Notes: generated by a model from the sequence alone, not told the origin. A DNA stretch of 64,000 bases from Alkaliphilus hydrothermalis (GCF_016908555.1 NZ_JAFBEE010000007.1:68179-132178); one strand, 5' to 3'; shown: positions 1 through 8,596, counted from the stretch's first letter. Program-made: numbers and translations.

Positions 1-96
1 CTGTATTGGCCCCCTTGCCATCATTGCCTCCTGACAGTGGGGACATCGGACCATATAACTGGATAAGCCATTACAAATAGGACAAACTTCTTCCAT
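1..96 (-). CDS. Small zinc-ribbon protein (C-terminus outside window)
   Basis: The first 32 codons are present. They read MEEVCPICNG at the start and then carry a second CxxC pair (CPHC), so this looks like a four-cysteine zinc ribbon. A strong TAGGAGGA ribosome site precedes the ATG at 96. The gene begins 12 bases after the rpsN stop and is probably co-transcribed with it. The window edge cuts the rest, so the full length and function cannot be told. Confidence 0.6.
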   Translation of the reverse strand, partial: MEEVCPICNGLSSYMVRCPHCQEAMMARGPIQ

Positions 97-107
97 TCAT
101 ATTCCTC

Positions 108-293
108 CTACCAACTAGCTTTTCTAACACCTGGTATCTGCCCTTTGTATGCTAATTCCCTAAAGCAAATTCTACATATTCCAAACCTTCTTAAAACACT
201 ATGGGGTCTTCCACAGATATTACAACGAGTATATTCACGGGTTTTATATTTTTGCTTTCTTCTTTGCTTAACAATCAATGATTTTTTAGCCAT
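108..293 (-). CDS. rpsN: 30S ribosomal protein S14, zinc-binding type (S14Z)
   Basis: A 61-residue protein with CxxC pairs at C24/C27 and C40/C43, the zinc knuckle of type Z S14, which binds the 16S rRNA 3' domain in the small-subunit head. The start is the ATG at 293 (MAKKS), preceded by AAGGAGG; a longer reading frame upstream lacks a ribosome site. Normally rpsN lies in the spc operon between rplE and rpsH. Here a transcription regulator lies upstream and a zinc-ribbon gene downstream, so this copy stands outside that operon. Product identity is clear. Confidence 0.93.
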   Translation of the reverse strand: MAKKSLIVKQRRKQKYKTREYTRCNICGRPHSVLRRFGICRICFRELAYKGQIPGVRKASW

Positions 294-420
294 AAAAAAC
301 CTCCTTAAGCTTATTCTACTTTTATTATTAGCCAATAGGAGGCTTTCAATCCCTTTTCATTAATAATTGAAGCATAAAAATAAGTATTAAACTCCTCTAT
401 CAAGATAGGTCTTATTATAT

Positions 421-1788
421 TTATTTTTTATAAACATTATTCTCAAGTAATCCTCTTAATATCTTAATCAATGTGGTTAAAGACTCTATCTGTTCATCTA
501 AAACGCCAGAGATACATAACCTAATGCAGCTTACATCACTCCGATAATTTTCTTTAGTATATTTTTGAGGAAAGAATTCTGTTGCATTCTTTATTAAAAT
601 ACCATGACCCTTAAGCTTATTTTCTAACACCAGCATGTCTATACTATTAGGAAGCTCTATCCAGATAAATATACCATGACTCGGGACATGCCAACTAATA
701 GCACTCGGGCTTAAAGCGTTAAACATTTCTGCTGCTCTCTTTAGTTTGTTTTCATAGGATTTCTTAACTTTTTTAATATGCTTTTCATACATACCTGATT
801 TAATAAATGAGTTTAGAGCTGACTGTGGAATTTTTGATGTGTTTAGATCACTTAGATGCTTTAAACTCAATACATCTCCCACCATAACTTCAGGGACTAC
901 AACTGCTCCCATTCTTATCCCCGGCATAAAGGTTTTCGAAAAACTTCTAATATAAACAGTACACTTGCTTACATCATAGTAATGTATTGGCATACAACTT
1001 TTTTTTGAACCAATATCTGCTAAGTAATCATCTTCAATGATAAGTACATTATACATACTGGAAAGCTCTGCTATTCTTCTTTTTTCTTTTTCCTTTAGAG
1101 AGTACCCAGTAGGATTATGATGTCTCGGTATAACATAAAATGCTCTAATTTCACCAGAGCTAAATATTTTTTCCATTTCTTTATAGTTAAATCCATCTTT
1201 TTTCCTCTCAATTCCAATTACATCTATCCCCATATGTTCCGCCAGCTTTAGAACAAGGCTATAGGTAGGGGCTTCAACCAGTAATTTTCCCTTTTCTTTC
1301 TTAAATACAGTTTGGAGAATTAGTACTATTGCTTGTTGAGCTCCATGGGTAATGACTAAGTTCTCTGTAGAAGTGTAGACACCATCCTTTTCAAATTCAA
1401 TCTTCAATGTTTCTTTCAAAGAAGCTAGTCCACCAGTTGCCTCATAACCGAATAGACTGTTTTTGTACATATCTATAGCTTTATTCATGGCATGTGTAAA
1501 TTCTCTATATGGAATTAGTTTTTCATCAGGTTTAACCGACTGAAAATCTACCTCTTTCAGAGCTATTTTTGTGCTCTCCTCAGAATCCACCAAATAGAAT
1601 CCTCCCCGGGGGATACTATAAACTTTGTGCTCTTTTTCTAACTCATTATAGGCCTTATTAACTGTTATTTTATTTATACTAAGTTGAGCGGCCATCTCTC
1701 TACAGCTTGGAAGACGCTGCCCCTTTTTAATTCTTCCCACCTTAATTTCATTAGATATATAGTTTTTCACAATGTCGGTTTTATTCAT
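421..1788 (-). CDS. MocR/PdxR-type GntR-family regulator with aminotransferase domain
   Basis: 455 residues, the usual length for MocR regulators. The first ~70 residues are a GntR winged helix (RLPSCREMAAQLSINKITVN). The rest is a class I aminotransferase-like effector domain with the PLP lysine in SFSKTFMPGIRMG. In this family the domain binds PLP, often with an amine ligand, and usually acts as a sensor rather than a catalyst. The gene is divergent from the class III aminotransferase at 1907, and an imperfect palindrome sits just upstream of that gene's promoter, so it is the likely regulator of that gene. The start ATG follows GAGGTG. Confidence 0.9.
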   Translation of the reverse strand: MNKTDIVKNYISNEIKVGRIKKGQRLPSCREMAAQLSINKITVNKAYNELEKEHKVYSIPRGGFYLVDSEESTKIALKEVDFQSVKPDEKLIPYREFTHAMNKAIDMYKNSLFGYEATGGLASLKETLKIEFEKDGVYTSTENLVITHGAQQAIVLILQTVFKKEKGKLLVEAPTYSLVLKLAEHMGIDVIGIERKKDGFNYKEMEKIFSSGEIRAFYVIPRHHNPTGYSLKEKEKRRIAELSSMYNVLIIEDDYLADIGSKKSCMPIHYYDVSKCTVYIRSFSKTFMPGIRMGAVVVPEVMVGDVLSLKHLSDLNTSKIPQSALNSFIKSGMYEKHIKKVKKSYENKLKRAAEMFNALSPSAISWHVPSHGIFIWIELPNSIDMLVLENKLKGHGILIKNATEFFPQKYTKENYRSDVSCIRLCISGVLDEQIESLTTLIKILRGLLENNVYKK

Positions 1789-1819
1789 ATTTTATTTTCA
1801 CCTCAAGTTATTTGTAGTA

Positions 1820-1839
1820 GTACAGATTAAAATCTACAC
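1820..1839. promoter_or_regulatory. Imperfect palindrome, candidate MocR operator
   Basis: Half-sites GTACAGATT and AATCTACAC face each other across two bases (7 of 9 positions match in inverted orientation). The site lies in the divergent intergenic region and ends two bases before the -35 box of the aminotransferase promoter. That position suits an activator. Binding is inferred from position only. Confidence 0.4.
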
Positions 1840-1841
1840 AA

Positions 1842-1870
1842 TTGAACTATCTTATTTTCAATTATATACT
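1842..1870 (+). promoter_or_regulatory. Sigma-A-type promoter of the class III aminotransferase
   Basis: TTGAAC, a 17-base spacer, then TATACT, about 36 bases before the ATG at 1907. Confidence 0.55.
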
Positions 1871-1906
1871 TAATTTGTAATAAAACAAGAGCAAGGAGGT
1901 GTCTCA

Positions 1907-3112
1907 ATGAAAGAAGTAAGCGCTGATAGTCAAATAAAACTGTTTTCTGGCCCAGAAATCTCCCTTACGGCTATCCAAGCTTCAGGTACACGAATTCGAA
2001 CAAAAGAATATGGCGAACTCATTGATTTTGAATCAGGCTGCTGGGCTAACGTTTTAGGCCATAGTCGAAAGGAGATTGTCCAGACTATATCTGAGAATGC
2101 AGGCTTATTATTTCACACTCATCATTACTTTAGTACAGAACACCCTGGTACACTGGTCACAGAGTTAGTTAAAGCAGCAGGGCTTAGAGGTAGCTATAAA
2201 GGTAACTTTATATCTTCAGGAAGCGAGGCGGTTTCATTAGCAGTGTCACTAGCAGAGTATATCACTAAACGAGAAAAGAAGTTATCACTATCAATCTCAT
2301 ATCATGGTACATCATCTGAACTAAAGATTCCAAGGAACTCTACTCAATGGATAGATCTAGATGTATCTAATTGTTTTAGTTGCCAAAAATCATCAAGTTG
2401 TAGTGAATGTGGGAACTACTCTTCCATAGACTTTTCAAGTATAGCGGCCTTTGTGTTTGAGCCAGGAAATTCAGGAGGGATTGTTCTCTGTCCACCGAAA
2501 AAGTTAATTTCATTTTTAGTTGAAAACACAAAGGCTTCTGGAGGATTTGTCATTCTCAATGAAGTTACAACCGGTTTTGGTAGAACCGGTAGATGGTTTG
2601 GTTTTCAGCACTATGATGTATTTAATTCTGAGTCACACTTACCTGATCTTATTGCCTTAGGAAAAGGTCTTGGTAATGGATATCCTATAAGTGGTGTTTT
2701 AATTAAGTCTAATTTAGCTAGGGTTATAGAAGGATCAAACTTCAGATATGTTCAGTCTCATTTAGATGATCCCCTTGGTTGTATAGTTGCCAGAAAAGTA
2801 GTTGAAGTGATTTCAAATGAAGAGCTTATTGAAATTGGTAATAAAATGGGTCAATATCTTCGTCAGAGTTTAAATGAGATAAGAGAAGAGACTAAAAAAA
2901 TAATAGAAGTACGCGGGAGAGGTTTGATGAATGTTATCGCTCTTGATCAAAGTCATCATTCACTAGAAGTATTCAAAAAGCTACTTGAGAGAGGTTTTTT
3001 CACTGGATATTCAGAACTTCATAATCTGATACGCCTCTATCCACCCCTGACAATCAAAACTGAAGAGATTGATAGGCTATGTCGTTCTTTAAAAGAAATA
3101 TTAATTAATTAG
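1907..3112 (+). CDS. Class III PLP-dependent aminotransferase with a Cys4 insertion
   Basis: 401 residues with the fold-type I layout: SSGSEAV near 103-109 for the cofactor phosphate, the PLP lysine K253 in ALGKGLGNG, and the GFGRTG motif near 223-228. Two features are odd. Residue 218 is Asn (LNEVTTGFG) where the family normally has the Asp that pairs with the pyridine nitrogen. An insertion at 156-168 has the pattern CxxCx5CxxC, which looks like a small metal site. The nearest relatives are acetylornithine- and omega-aminotransferase-like enzymes, but the substrate is unknown. It is divergent from a MocR regulator and 62 bases ahead of a GNAT gene, probably one unit. The start follows AAGGAGG. 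Confidence 0.82.
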   Translation: MKEVSADSQIKLFSGPEISLTAIQASGTRIRTKEYGELIDFESGCWANVLGHSRKEIVQTISENAGLLFHTHHYFSTEHPGTLVTELVKAAGLRGSYKGNFISSGSEAVSLAVSLAEYITKREKKLSLSISYHGTSSELKIPRNSTQWIDLDVSNCFSCQKSSSCSECGNYSSIDFSSIAAFVFEPGNSGGIVLCPPKKLISFLVENTKASGGFVILNEVTTGFGRTGRWFGFQHYDVFNSESHLPDLIALGKGLGNGYPISGVLIKSNLARVIEGSNFRYVQSHLDDPLGCIVARKVVEVISNEELIEIGNKMGQYLRQSLNEIREETKKIIEVRGRGLMNVIALDQSHHSLEVFKKLLERGFFTGYSELHNLIRLYPPLTIKTEEIDRLCRSLKEILIN

Positions 3113-3174
3113 TTTGCTATGTTCCTCATTAAAAAATCATAAGATTATATTTTAATCGTTTGGAGGATGAAGAA

Positions 3175-3591
3175 ATGAAAAATTTAATTTTTGATTGCTA
3201 TGTATCGTCAGATAAATCTAAATTAGATATTGATAAAATTATGTCTTTGATGAAACAATCCTATTGGGCTATGGATCGAAGTGAAGAAACCCTTAAAAAA
3301 TCAATTGAAAATTCCATCTGCTATGGTATGTACCACGATAATAATTTAGTAGGATTCGGTAGAGTTGTTACTGATTATTCAACAGTTTATTGGATTTGCG
3401 ACGTAATTATTGATGTCAATTGTCAAGGTAATGGCTTAGGAAAACAGTTAATGCAATCAATTATGTCTACTCAAGAACTGGATGGATTGTTAGGTATTTT
3501 AGCAACTAAGGATGCCCATGGCTTATATGAGCAATATGGTTTCATTAAGGAACCTCATAAGTTTATGATGAAAAAAAGAACTAAATTATAA
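3175..3591 (+). CDS. GNAT-family N-acetyltransferase
   Basis: 138 residues. The acetyl-CoA loop is visible as CQGNGLGKQLM, after a beta strand ending DVIIDV. This type acetylates amines on small molecules or peptides; the substrate is unknown. A TTG fifteen bases upstream is in frame, but it overlaps the GGAGG that serves the ATG at 3175, so the ATG is the start. It follows the aminotransferase closely and probably shares its transcript. Confidence 0.85.
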   Translation: MKNLIFDCYVSSDKSKLDIDKIMSLMKQSYWAMDRSEETLKKSIENSICYGMYHDNNLVGFGRVVTDYSTVYWICDVIIDVNCQGNGLGKQLMQSIMSTQELDGLLGILATKDAHGLYEQYGFIKEPHKFMMKKRTKL

Positions 3592-3636
3592 AGTATTCTT
3601 CTGATCTAAGTTACATGTGTAAAATAAAACTACAAA

Positions 3637-3665
3637 AGAATCCCTCAAAATTTCCGAGGGATTCT
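3637..3665 (-). terminator. Terminator of the peroxiredoxin gene, possibly bidirectional
   Basis: Perfect 10-bp stem AGAATCCCTC/GAGGGATTCT with a 9-base loop. On the minus strand it is followed by TTTTG and T-rich sequence. It lies between two convergent genes. Confidence 0.7.
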
Positions 3666-3671
3666 ACTATC

Positions 3672-4148
3672 TTAAACTTTATCTTCTTTTTTTAGATAAT
3701 CCAGTACTTCTTCCACATGGCCTTTAGTCTTTACATTTCTAAATTCCTGTATCAAAATCCCCTCTTCATCAATGACAAAGGTTGATCTAACAGTGCCAAT
3801 TACTTCTTTGCCGAACATTTTCTTAGGCTTTAACACCCCATACATCCCATGAATTTCCCTGGCTTCATCACTTAGTAAATCAAAGGGGAAATTTAGCTTT
3901 TCCTTGAATTTTTGATGATTCTTGATGCTATCTTTACTCATCCCCAGTACTTCTGTATTTAAAGCTTTAAATTCTTCATACCGATCTCTGAACTCAGAGG
4001 CTTCATTGGCTCAACCAGGGGTGTTGTCCTTTGGATAAAAGAATAGCACAACTTTTTTCTTGTTCTTGAAATCTGATATAGCTACATCTGCTCCGCTGGT
4101 GGAGGGGGCAGTAAAATCAGGAGCTTTTTTTCCAACTAAGTTTATCAT
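3672..4148 (-). CDS. bcp: Selenocysteine-containing peroxiredoxin (PrxQ/Bcp family)
   Basis: Translation from the ATG at 4148 gives MINLVGKKAPDF, the standard peroxiredoxin start, and runs to FFYPKDNTPG, where the next codon is TGA at 4013-4011. The frame continues in homologous sequence (ANEASEFRD) to a TAG at 3672, 158 residues in all. The TGA sits exactly where Bcp proteins have the peroxidatic cysteine of the TPGC motif, so it reads as Sec46. The resolving-cysteine position (51) is Ser, and the protein contains no cysteine at all. A hairpin CTCTG-AGTT-CAGAG starts 11 bases after the TGA, which fits a bacterial SECIS. Ordinary gene callers would report only the C-terminal 89 residues. The enzyme should reduce peroxides with a thiol partner. 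The start follows GAGGTG. Confidence 0.88.
3983..4013 (-). promoter_or_regulatory. Candidate bacterial SECIS element with its UGA codon
   Basis: Immediately after the in-frame TGA, the stem CTCTG/CAGAG closes the loop AGTT. The loop starts 16 bases past the TGA and has G as its second base. Known bacterial SECIS elements have a 16-37 base distance and a G in the first two loop positions. SelB-dependent decoding is inferred from this fit. Confidence 0.65.
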
Positions 4149-4214
4149 CTTATCACCTCATACTGTTTTGCTAGTATTTTACCCTATGTTCTCCCTTCCA
4201 AAACACATAGAGTA

Positions 4215-4841
4215 CTATTTGCTATATTTCTCAAACAAGTCGTCTAAGGCTTCCCTCAATAAAAAAGCCTCTGTTTTCTCCGTTTTCTTTGACAAGTCCG
4301 CCAGTCGGTCCAGCTGGGTCTTGGTGTAGTGGTTGGATTTCAACATCATATTTTCACTCTCTGCTATACATACACGATTTTTACCCTCCCGTTTCGCCCG
4401 AAAAAGAGCGCTATCTGCCCCTCTAAATAACTCTACTGAGTTTTTCGCATCCCTTGGATAGTTTGCAATCCCTGCACTAATCTTAACGGAGATTTCTTTT
4501 TTCCGATCCCCCATCTGAAAAGTATTAATATCAAAGTATCTGCGTATTTCCTCCATAATGATGTAGCCAGTATCGGAGGTTGTATTACTAAATAAAAGAT
4601 TAAATTCATCCTTATTACTTCTACATAGAAAATCATTTGATTTCATGTTTTGCTTAAGAACAGAAGAAATTTTCTTAATAACTTGGTCCCCTACTACTTC
4701 ACCATAGTAACTATTAACCGTCTGAAAATTATCTATATCTATTGTTGCCAGTGTAAAGGTTTCGGAGCCATTATCTACTTTTTCTTCTACAATTTTTAAA
4801 AATGCCTCTTTATCTAATATTCCAGAAATCTTATGTATCAA
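4215..4841 (-). CDS. Degenerate GGDEF-domain protein with C-terminal ribbon-helix-helix segment
   Basis: 208 residues from a TTG at 4841 behind GGAGGTGG; an in-frame TTG 18 bases upstream overlaps that ribosome site. Residues ~5-160 are a GGDEF domain with the metal-binding TIDIDNF near 34-39, but the signature is SNKDEF at 75-80, so the GTP-binding glycines are missing and cyclase activity is doubtful. The last ~40 residues (YTKTQLDRLADLSKKT followed by EAFLLREALDDLF) look like a CopG/Arc ribbon-helix-helix DNA-binding unit. The protein may be a nucleotide- or partner-responsive regulator. No membrane segment or other sensor is present. Confidence 0.75.
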   Translation of the reverse strand: MIHKISGILDKEAFLKIVEEKVDNGSETFTLATIDIDNFQTVNSYYGEVVGDQVIKKISSVLKQNMKSNDFLCRSNKDEFNLLFSNTTSDTGYIIMEEIRRYFDINTFQMGDRKKEISVKISAGIANYPRDAKNSVELFRGADSALFRAKREGKNRVCIAESENMMLKSNHYTKTQLDRLADLSKKTEKTEAFLLREALDDLFEKYSK

Positions 4842-5058
4842 TATAACCCACCTCCGCAATATATATCCTTCGCCGTTGACCTATTTATATGTATCCATTA
4901 GTATTAATTATTCACGGCAAAATTCTAAAATCCTTCCTCGATTATAGAGTCTGAGGAAAAATAAGAATTTAGTATCACCAGTAATAAAGCATATTTACTA
5001 GGAATATTTATGTGTATAGTCCTTTTTTTATAAAGTACAAAAACATTGGGGTGATAAC

Positions 5059-6600
5059 TTGAAAAAAACATCATTCATTATGGGAACAATCCTCTTAGCC
5101 TCCATCAATTTCATTGTTAGGTCCCTTGGTTTTGTTTATCGAATCATCTTATCAAGAATGATTGGGTCTCAAGCCATCGGATTGTATCAAATGGTATTTC
5201 CTTTCCTGATGGTGCTGATTGCCATACCTACTTCTGGAATCCCTATAGCCGTCTCGAAACTGGTGGCGAAGGAAAATTCATTAAATAATCGACGGGGAAT
5301 CTATCGACTCCTTACCCTTACCTTAGGATTAGGAGGCGCTATTGCCCTATTTTTGACAGTGGTCACTTCATTGAATATAGAGTTTATCGTTACTAAACTT
5401 TTGAAGAATGAAGATTTGTACTACCCCGTCTTATGGTCAATACCAGCCATAAGCGTCATTACCTTTTCCAGTATCCTTAGGGGTTTTTTCTATGGATTAA
5501 AGGATATGAAGCCACCTGCCTCTGCACAAATTATAGAACAGCTGGCTAGAATCTTGTTTGTCTTGGCTTATCTATACTACGAAAAGCCTACCCATCCAGT
5601 AACGGCAGCCACTATTGCAATTATTGGAGTAACCATTGGCGAGATTTTCGGATTATTTTATCTAGTCTTAAGATTTAATTTGAAGAGGCTGTTGGAAATA
5701 AAAACCTTTATACCACCCACTGACAGTAAAATTTTCAATGTATTAAAGGAAGTTCTGTATATTTCAGTCCCCCTTACCATCAGTCGTTTACTTTCAGTTT
5801 TTATGCAGACAATCAACTCGATTCTAATACCACAACGTCTTGAGGCGGCAGGTTATTCTGCAGTTGCTGCCATCGAAACCTTTGGAAAAATTACTGGTAT
5901 GGCTATGCCCCTATTATTTTTACCCTTTACAGTGACCACAGCCCTTGTACTCAATATCATCCCTAATATTTCAGAGGAAATAGCAGTAAATAACATGAAG
6001 GAGGTCTCCTATAAGTCCAGTTTGGCTATTAAAATTACGCTACTGATTGCCATTCCCCTCACCGGAATCTATGTCATTTTTGGACAGCAATTGGCTGAGT
6101 TGATATATCATGAAAAAGAAGTAGGTAGATATCTTTCTCTGATTAGCTATGCAACCCTCTTCCTCTGTATGCAACATACCCTTTCTGGTATACTTCATGG
6201 AATGGGTAAACAGGTGATTACCACCATCAACTATCTATTGGGAATGTTGGTACAGCTCTATTGTACCTATTACTTAGTTCCAAATCCCAAGTATGGGATA
6301 AATGGTTTCTTCATTGGCTTTATTATGTCTTCCTTTTTAATCTTTATCTTAAATTTAATCACCCTTAGCAAATATGTCAAGCTAAATTTACCATTTATGC
6401 AATCCATATTAAAACCAACCCTTTGTTCTCTAATCACTTTTTTAGTAATGATTATCCTATATCAAACCCTGGGTGGTTACTTATCTTCAGGTCTGACTTC
6501 AATTGTGTCTCTTGGTTTTGGCGGATTGTTCTATTGTGGTCTTTTGGTTATCACAAAAACCCTAGACTTAAATCAATTTATTAATAGTCTTAGGAGTTAA
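5059..6600 (+). CDS. spoVB: SpoVB-like polysaccharide/lipid flippase (MOP superfamily)
   Basis: 513 residues, hydrophobic throughout, about 14 membrane segments. The N-terminus (FIVRSLGFVYRIILSRMIG) and MVFPFLMVLIAIPTSGIPIAVS are typical of the Firmicute SpoVB/YtgP group in the MATE/MVF superfamily. Members export lipid-linked precursors for cell wall or spore cortex. The start is TTG at 5059 after GGGGTGAT. It stands alone between a convergent-side GGDEF gene and polX and has its own terminator at 6687. Whether it is SpoVB itself or a paralogue cannot be decided from sequence alone. Confidence 0.85.
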   Translation: MKKTSFIMGTILLASINFIVRSLGFVYRIILSRMIGSQAIGLYQMVFPFLMVLIAIPTSGIPIAVSKLVAKENSLNNRRGIYRLLTLTLGLGGAIALFLTVVTSLNIEFIVTKLLKNEDLYYPVLWSIPAISVITFSSILRGFFYGLKDMKPPASAQIIEQLARILFVLAYLYYEKPTHPVTAATIAIIGVTIGEIFGLFYLVLRFNLKRLLEIKTFIPPTDSKIFNVLKEVLYISVPLTISRLLSVFMQTINSILIPQRLEAAGYSAVAAIETFGKITGMAMPLLFLPFTVTTALVLNIIPNISEEIAVNNMKEVSYKSSLAIKITLLIAIPLTGIYVIFGQQLAELIYHEKEVGRYLSLISYATLFLCMQHTLSGILHGMGKQVITTINYLLGMLVQLYCTYYLVPNPKYGINGFFIGFIMSSFLIFILNLITLSKYVKLNLPFMQSILKPTLCSLITFLVMIILYQTLGGYLSSGLTSIVSLGFGGLFYCGLLVITKTLDLNQFINSLRS

Positions 6601-6686
6601 GGGGCAAAGTTGAGTCAATTCAGAGTTAATGACAAACACAATGTTTTAAAGTAAACAGATTTAAGAGTAAGAATCATATATTTATC

Positions 6687-6717
6687 AAGGATAGTCCTAG
6701 TACGACTATCCTTTTTT
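6687..6717 (+). terminator. Terminator of the SpoVB-like gene
   Basis: Perfect 10-bp stem AAGGATAGTC/GACTATCCTT with a 7-base loop, followed by TTTTTT. Confidence 0.85.
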
Positions 6718-6743
6718 ACGTACTTTTTTACATGTTTTTTTCT

Positions 6744-8504
6744 TTACATTTTTTGATTTTCCCACTTCATTTCTTTCTGTTCTTGAGTCTCTTTCTTAAA
6801 CCGCTCTAGAACTTCCTCAATCTCCATTGTATTGATGACATCCTCCGACTCCAACCATCCCTTCCTTGCAATCCCAACTCCGTACATAACATCATCTAGT
6901 CCCTCTATTCTGTGGGCATCTGGCTCGATCACCAGCTTTACTCCCTTTTCCTTGGCATATCTACAAAGTCTCCAATCTAAATCTAGTCTATGGGGGTTAC
7001 TATTAATTTCGATTGCCACATGATTGTCAGCACAGGCTTGTATAATCTCCTCGATATCCAACTGATACCCCTTACGGGATAGGAGTAATCTCCCAGTTAC
7101 ATGTCCTAGAATAGTGGTGTATTTATTCTGAACTGCCTTTAAGATTCTATTTGTCATGGTTTCTTCGTCTAAGTTAAAGTTTGAATGAATAGATCCAATG
7201 ACATAATCAAAGGAAGCCAAGACTTCATCCTCATAATCTAAAGAACCATCCACAAGAATATCCGATTCGATCCCCTTTAAAATAGTTATCTGTGGATATT
7301 TTTCCCTTAAATCCTCAATCTCCCTATGTTGCTTCTTTACATCTTCTTCCCTCAGACCACCTGCATAGGCGGCACTCTTACTATGGTCTGATATTCCGAT
7401 ATATCTAAAGCCCCTCTCTATAGCCGCCTTTACCAACTCTTCTATGGTGTTCCTTCCATCACTATATTGACTATGAACATGAAAAATCCCTTTGACATCC
7501 TTATGCTCCACCAAATTGGGCAGTTGATTCTTCTCGGCCATTTCTATTTCCCCCTGCCCCTCCCGGAGCTCTGGTGGGATGTAGTCCAGCTCTAAAAGTC
7601 CATATAGTTCTTCCTCCGTATCCGCAGGAAGTCTTTCTTCTTCCCTAAATATCCCGTACTCATTTACCTTTAATCCCATTTTTTTAGCCCTTCCCCTTAG
7701 GAGGGTGTTGTGTTCTTTGCTTCCAGTAAAATGTAGTAGGGCATAGGCAAATTCCCCTTCCTCTACTAGTCTTAGGTCTACATTCATTCCAATATTTAGT
7801 ACAACACTACTTTTCGTATCCCCTTTAGCAATGACCTTCCCCACCCCTTCAATCGTGGTGAAAAAATCCATTACCTTGTCCCGATCATTTTTGCCACAAC
7901 TGACGATAATGTCTATATCCTTGATAATCTCCTTTCGCCTACGGATACTACCCGCTAGACTAACCTGACTAAGCTCTGGTAGTTCCTTAAGTTGAGTCAC
8001 TAGGTATGTTCCATATTTTAGCCCTGTGGATATTAAAAATTTCCCTTGATACTTCTTGATCTGCTCTATTCCTTCAAGAATTTTTATTTGGGTCTTTTCC
8101 CCAAAGCCCTTTAAATCCACCAAGCGATTTTCCAAACAAGCATACTCCAATTCACCGATAGAAGTAATCTCCAGCTTGTCATAGAGTTCTCGAATTTTTT
8201 TAGGACCCACCCCTGGGATTTTCAGCATCTCCATGACACCCTCTGGAATTTCTTCCTTTAATTTATCATAGAACTCTAGTTTTCCCGTTTCTACTAATTC
8301 AATGATTTTACCCTCTAGCGCCTTTCCGATCCCCTTGATGGTGTTTAATCGATTTTCCTCCACCAACACTTTTATGTCTTCCTCCATCAGCTCTACTGTC
8401 CTGGCACCATTGTAATATGCCCGTATTTTAAAGGGATTCTCCCCCTTAAGCTCCATCATCATACCGATTTCCTCAAAGATTTTGCTGATTTCATATTTAT
8501 CCAT
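6744..8504 (-). CDS. polX: DNA polymerase X family protein with PHP domain
   Basis: 586 residues, close to the ~570 usual for bacterial PolX. The N-terminus carries helix-hairpin-helix repeats (LNTIKGIGKALEGKI, MLKIPGVGPKKI). The polymerase palm has the catalytic aspartates in KDIDIIVS and NVDLRL. The C-terminal PHP phosphoesterase has FHVHSQYSDG plus later histidines (GISDHSKSAA, IGSIHSNF, PDAHR). Known homologues fill gaps in base excision repair and have 3'-5' exonuclease from the PHP domain. The ATG follows AGGAGGGAG. It has no obvious operon partner. Confidence 0.94.
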   Translation of the reverse strand: MDKYEISKIFEEIGMMMELKGENPFKIRAYYNGARTVELMEEDIKVLVEENRLNTIKGIGKALEGKIIELVETGKLEFYDKLKEEIPEGVMEMLKIPGVGPKKIRELYDKLEITSIGELEYACLENRLVDLKGFGEKTQIKILEGIEQIKKYQGKFLISTGLKYGTYLVTQLKELPELSQVSLAGSIRRRKEIIKDIDIIVSCGKNDRDKVMDFFTTIEGVGKVIAKGDTKSSVVLNIGMNVDLRLVEEGEFAYALLHFTGSKEHNTLLRGRAKKMGLKVNEYGIFREEERLPADTEEELYGLLELDYIPPELREGQGEIEMAEKNQLPNLVEHKDVKGIFHVHSQYSDGRNTIEELVKAAIERGFRYIGISDHSKSAAYAGGLREEDVKKQHREIEDLREKYPQITILKGIESDILVDGSLDYEDEVLASFDYVIGSIHSNFNLDEETMTNRILKAVQNKYTTILGHVTGRLLLSRKGYQLDIEEIIQACADNHVAIEINSNPHRLDLDWRLCRYAKEKGVKLVIEPDAHRIEGLDDVMYGVGIARKGWLESEDVINTMEIEEVLERFKKETQEQKEMKWENQKM

Positions 8505-8565
8505 TTTCTCCCTCCTATCTTTTTCCTATTAAACATTATACCCTTATCTATCCAAAAACAAAATT

Positions 8566-8596
8566 AAAGTAGCTGAATTATTATTTCAGCTACTTT
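8566..8596 (-). terminator. Terminator of the EAL-CBS gene
   Basis: 12-bp stem AAAGTAGCTGAA/TTCAGCTACTTT, 7-base loop, then AATTTTG on the minus strand. It lies 30 bases past the stop at 8627. Confidence 0.65.

Noticed and set aside
3672..4148. Reading the TGA in the peroxiredoxin as a nonsense mutation or pseudogene.
   Set aside because: It falls exactly on the catalytic Cys codon, the rest of the frame is intact on both sides, and a SECIS-like hairpin follows. Decay would not target that codon.
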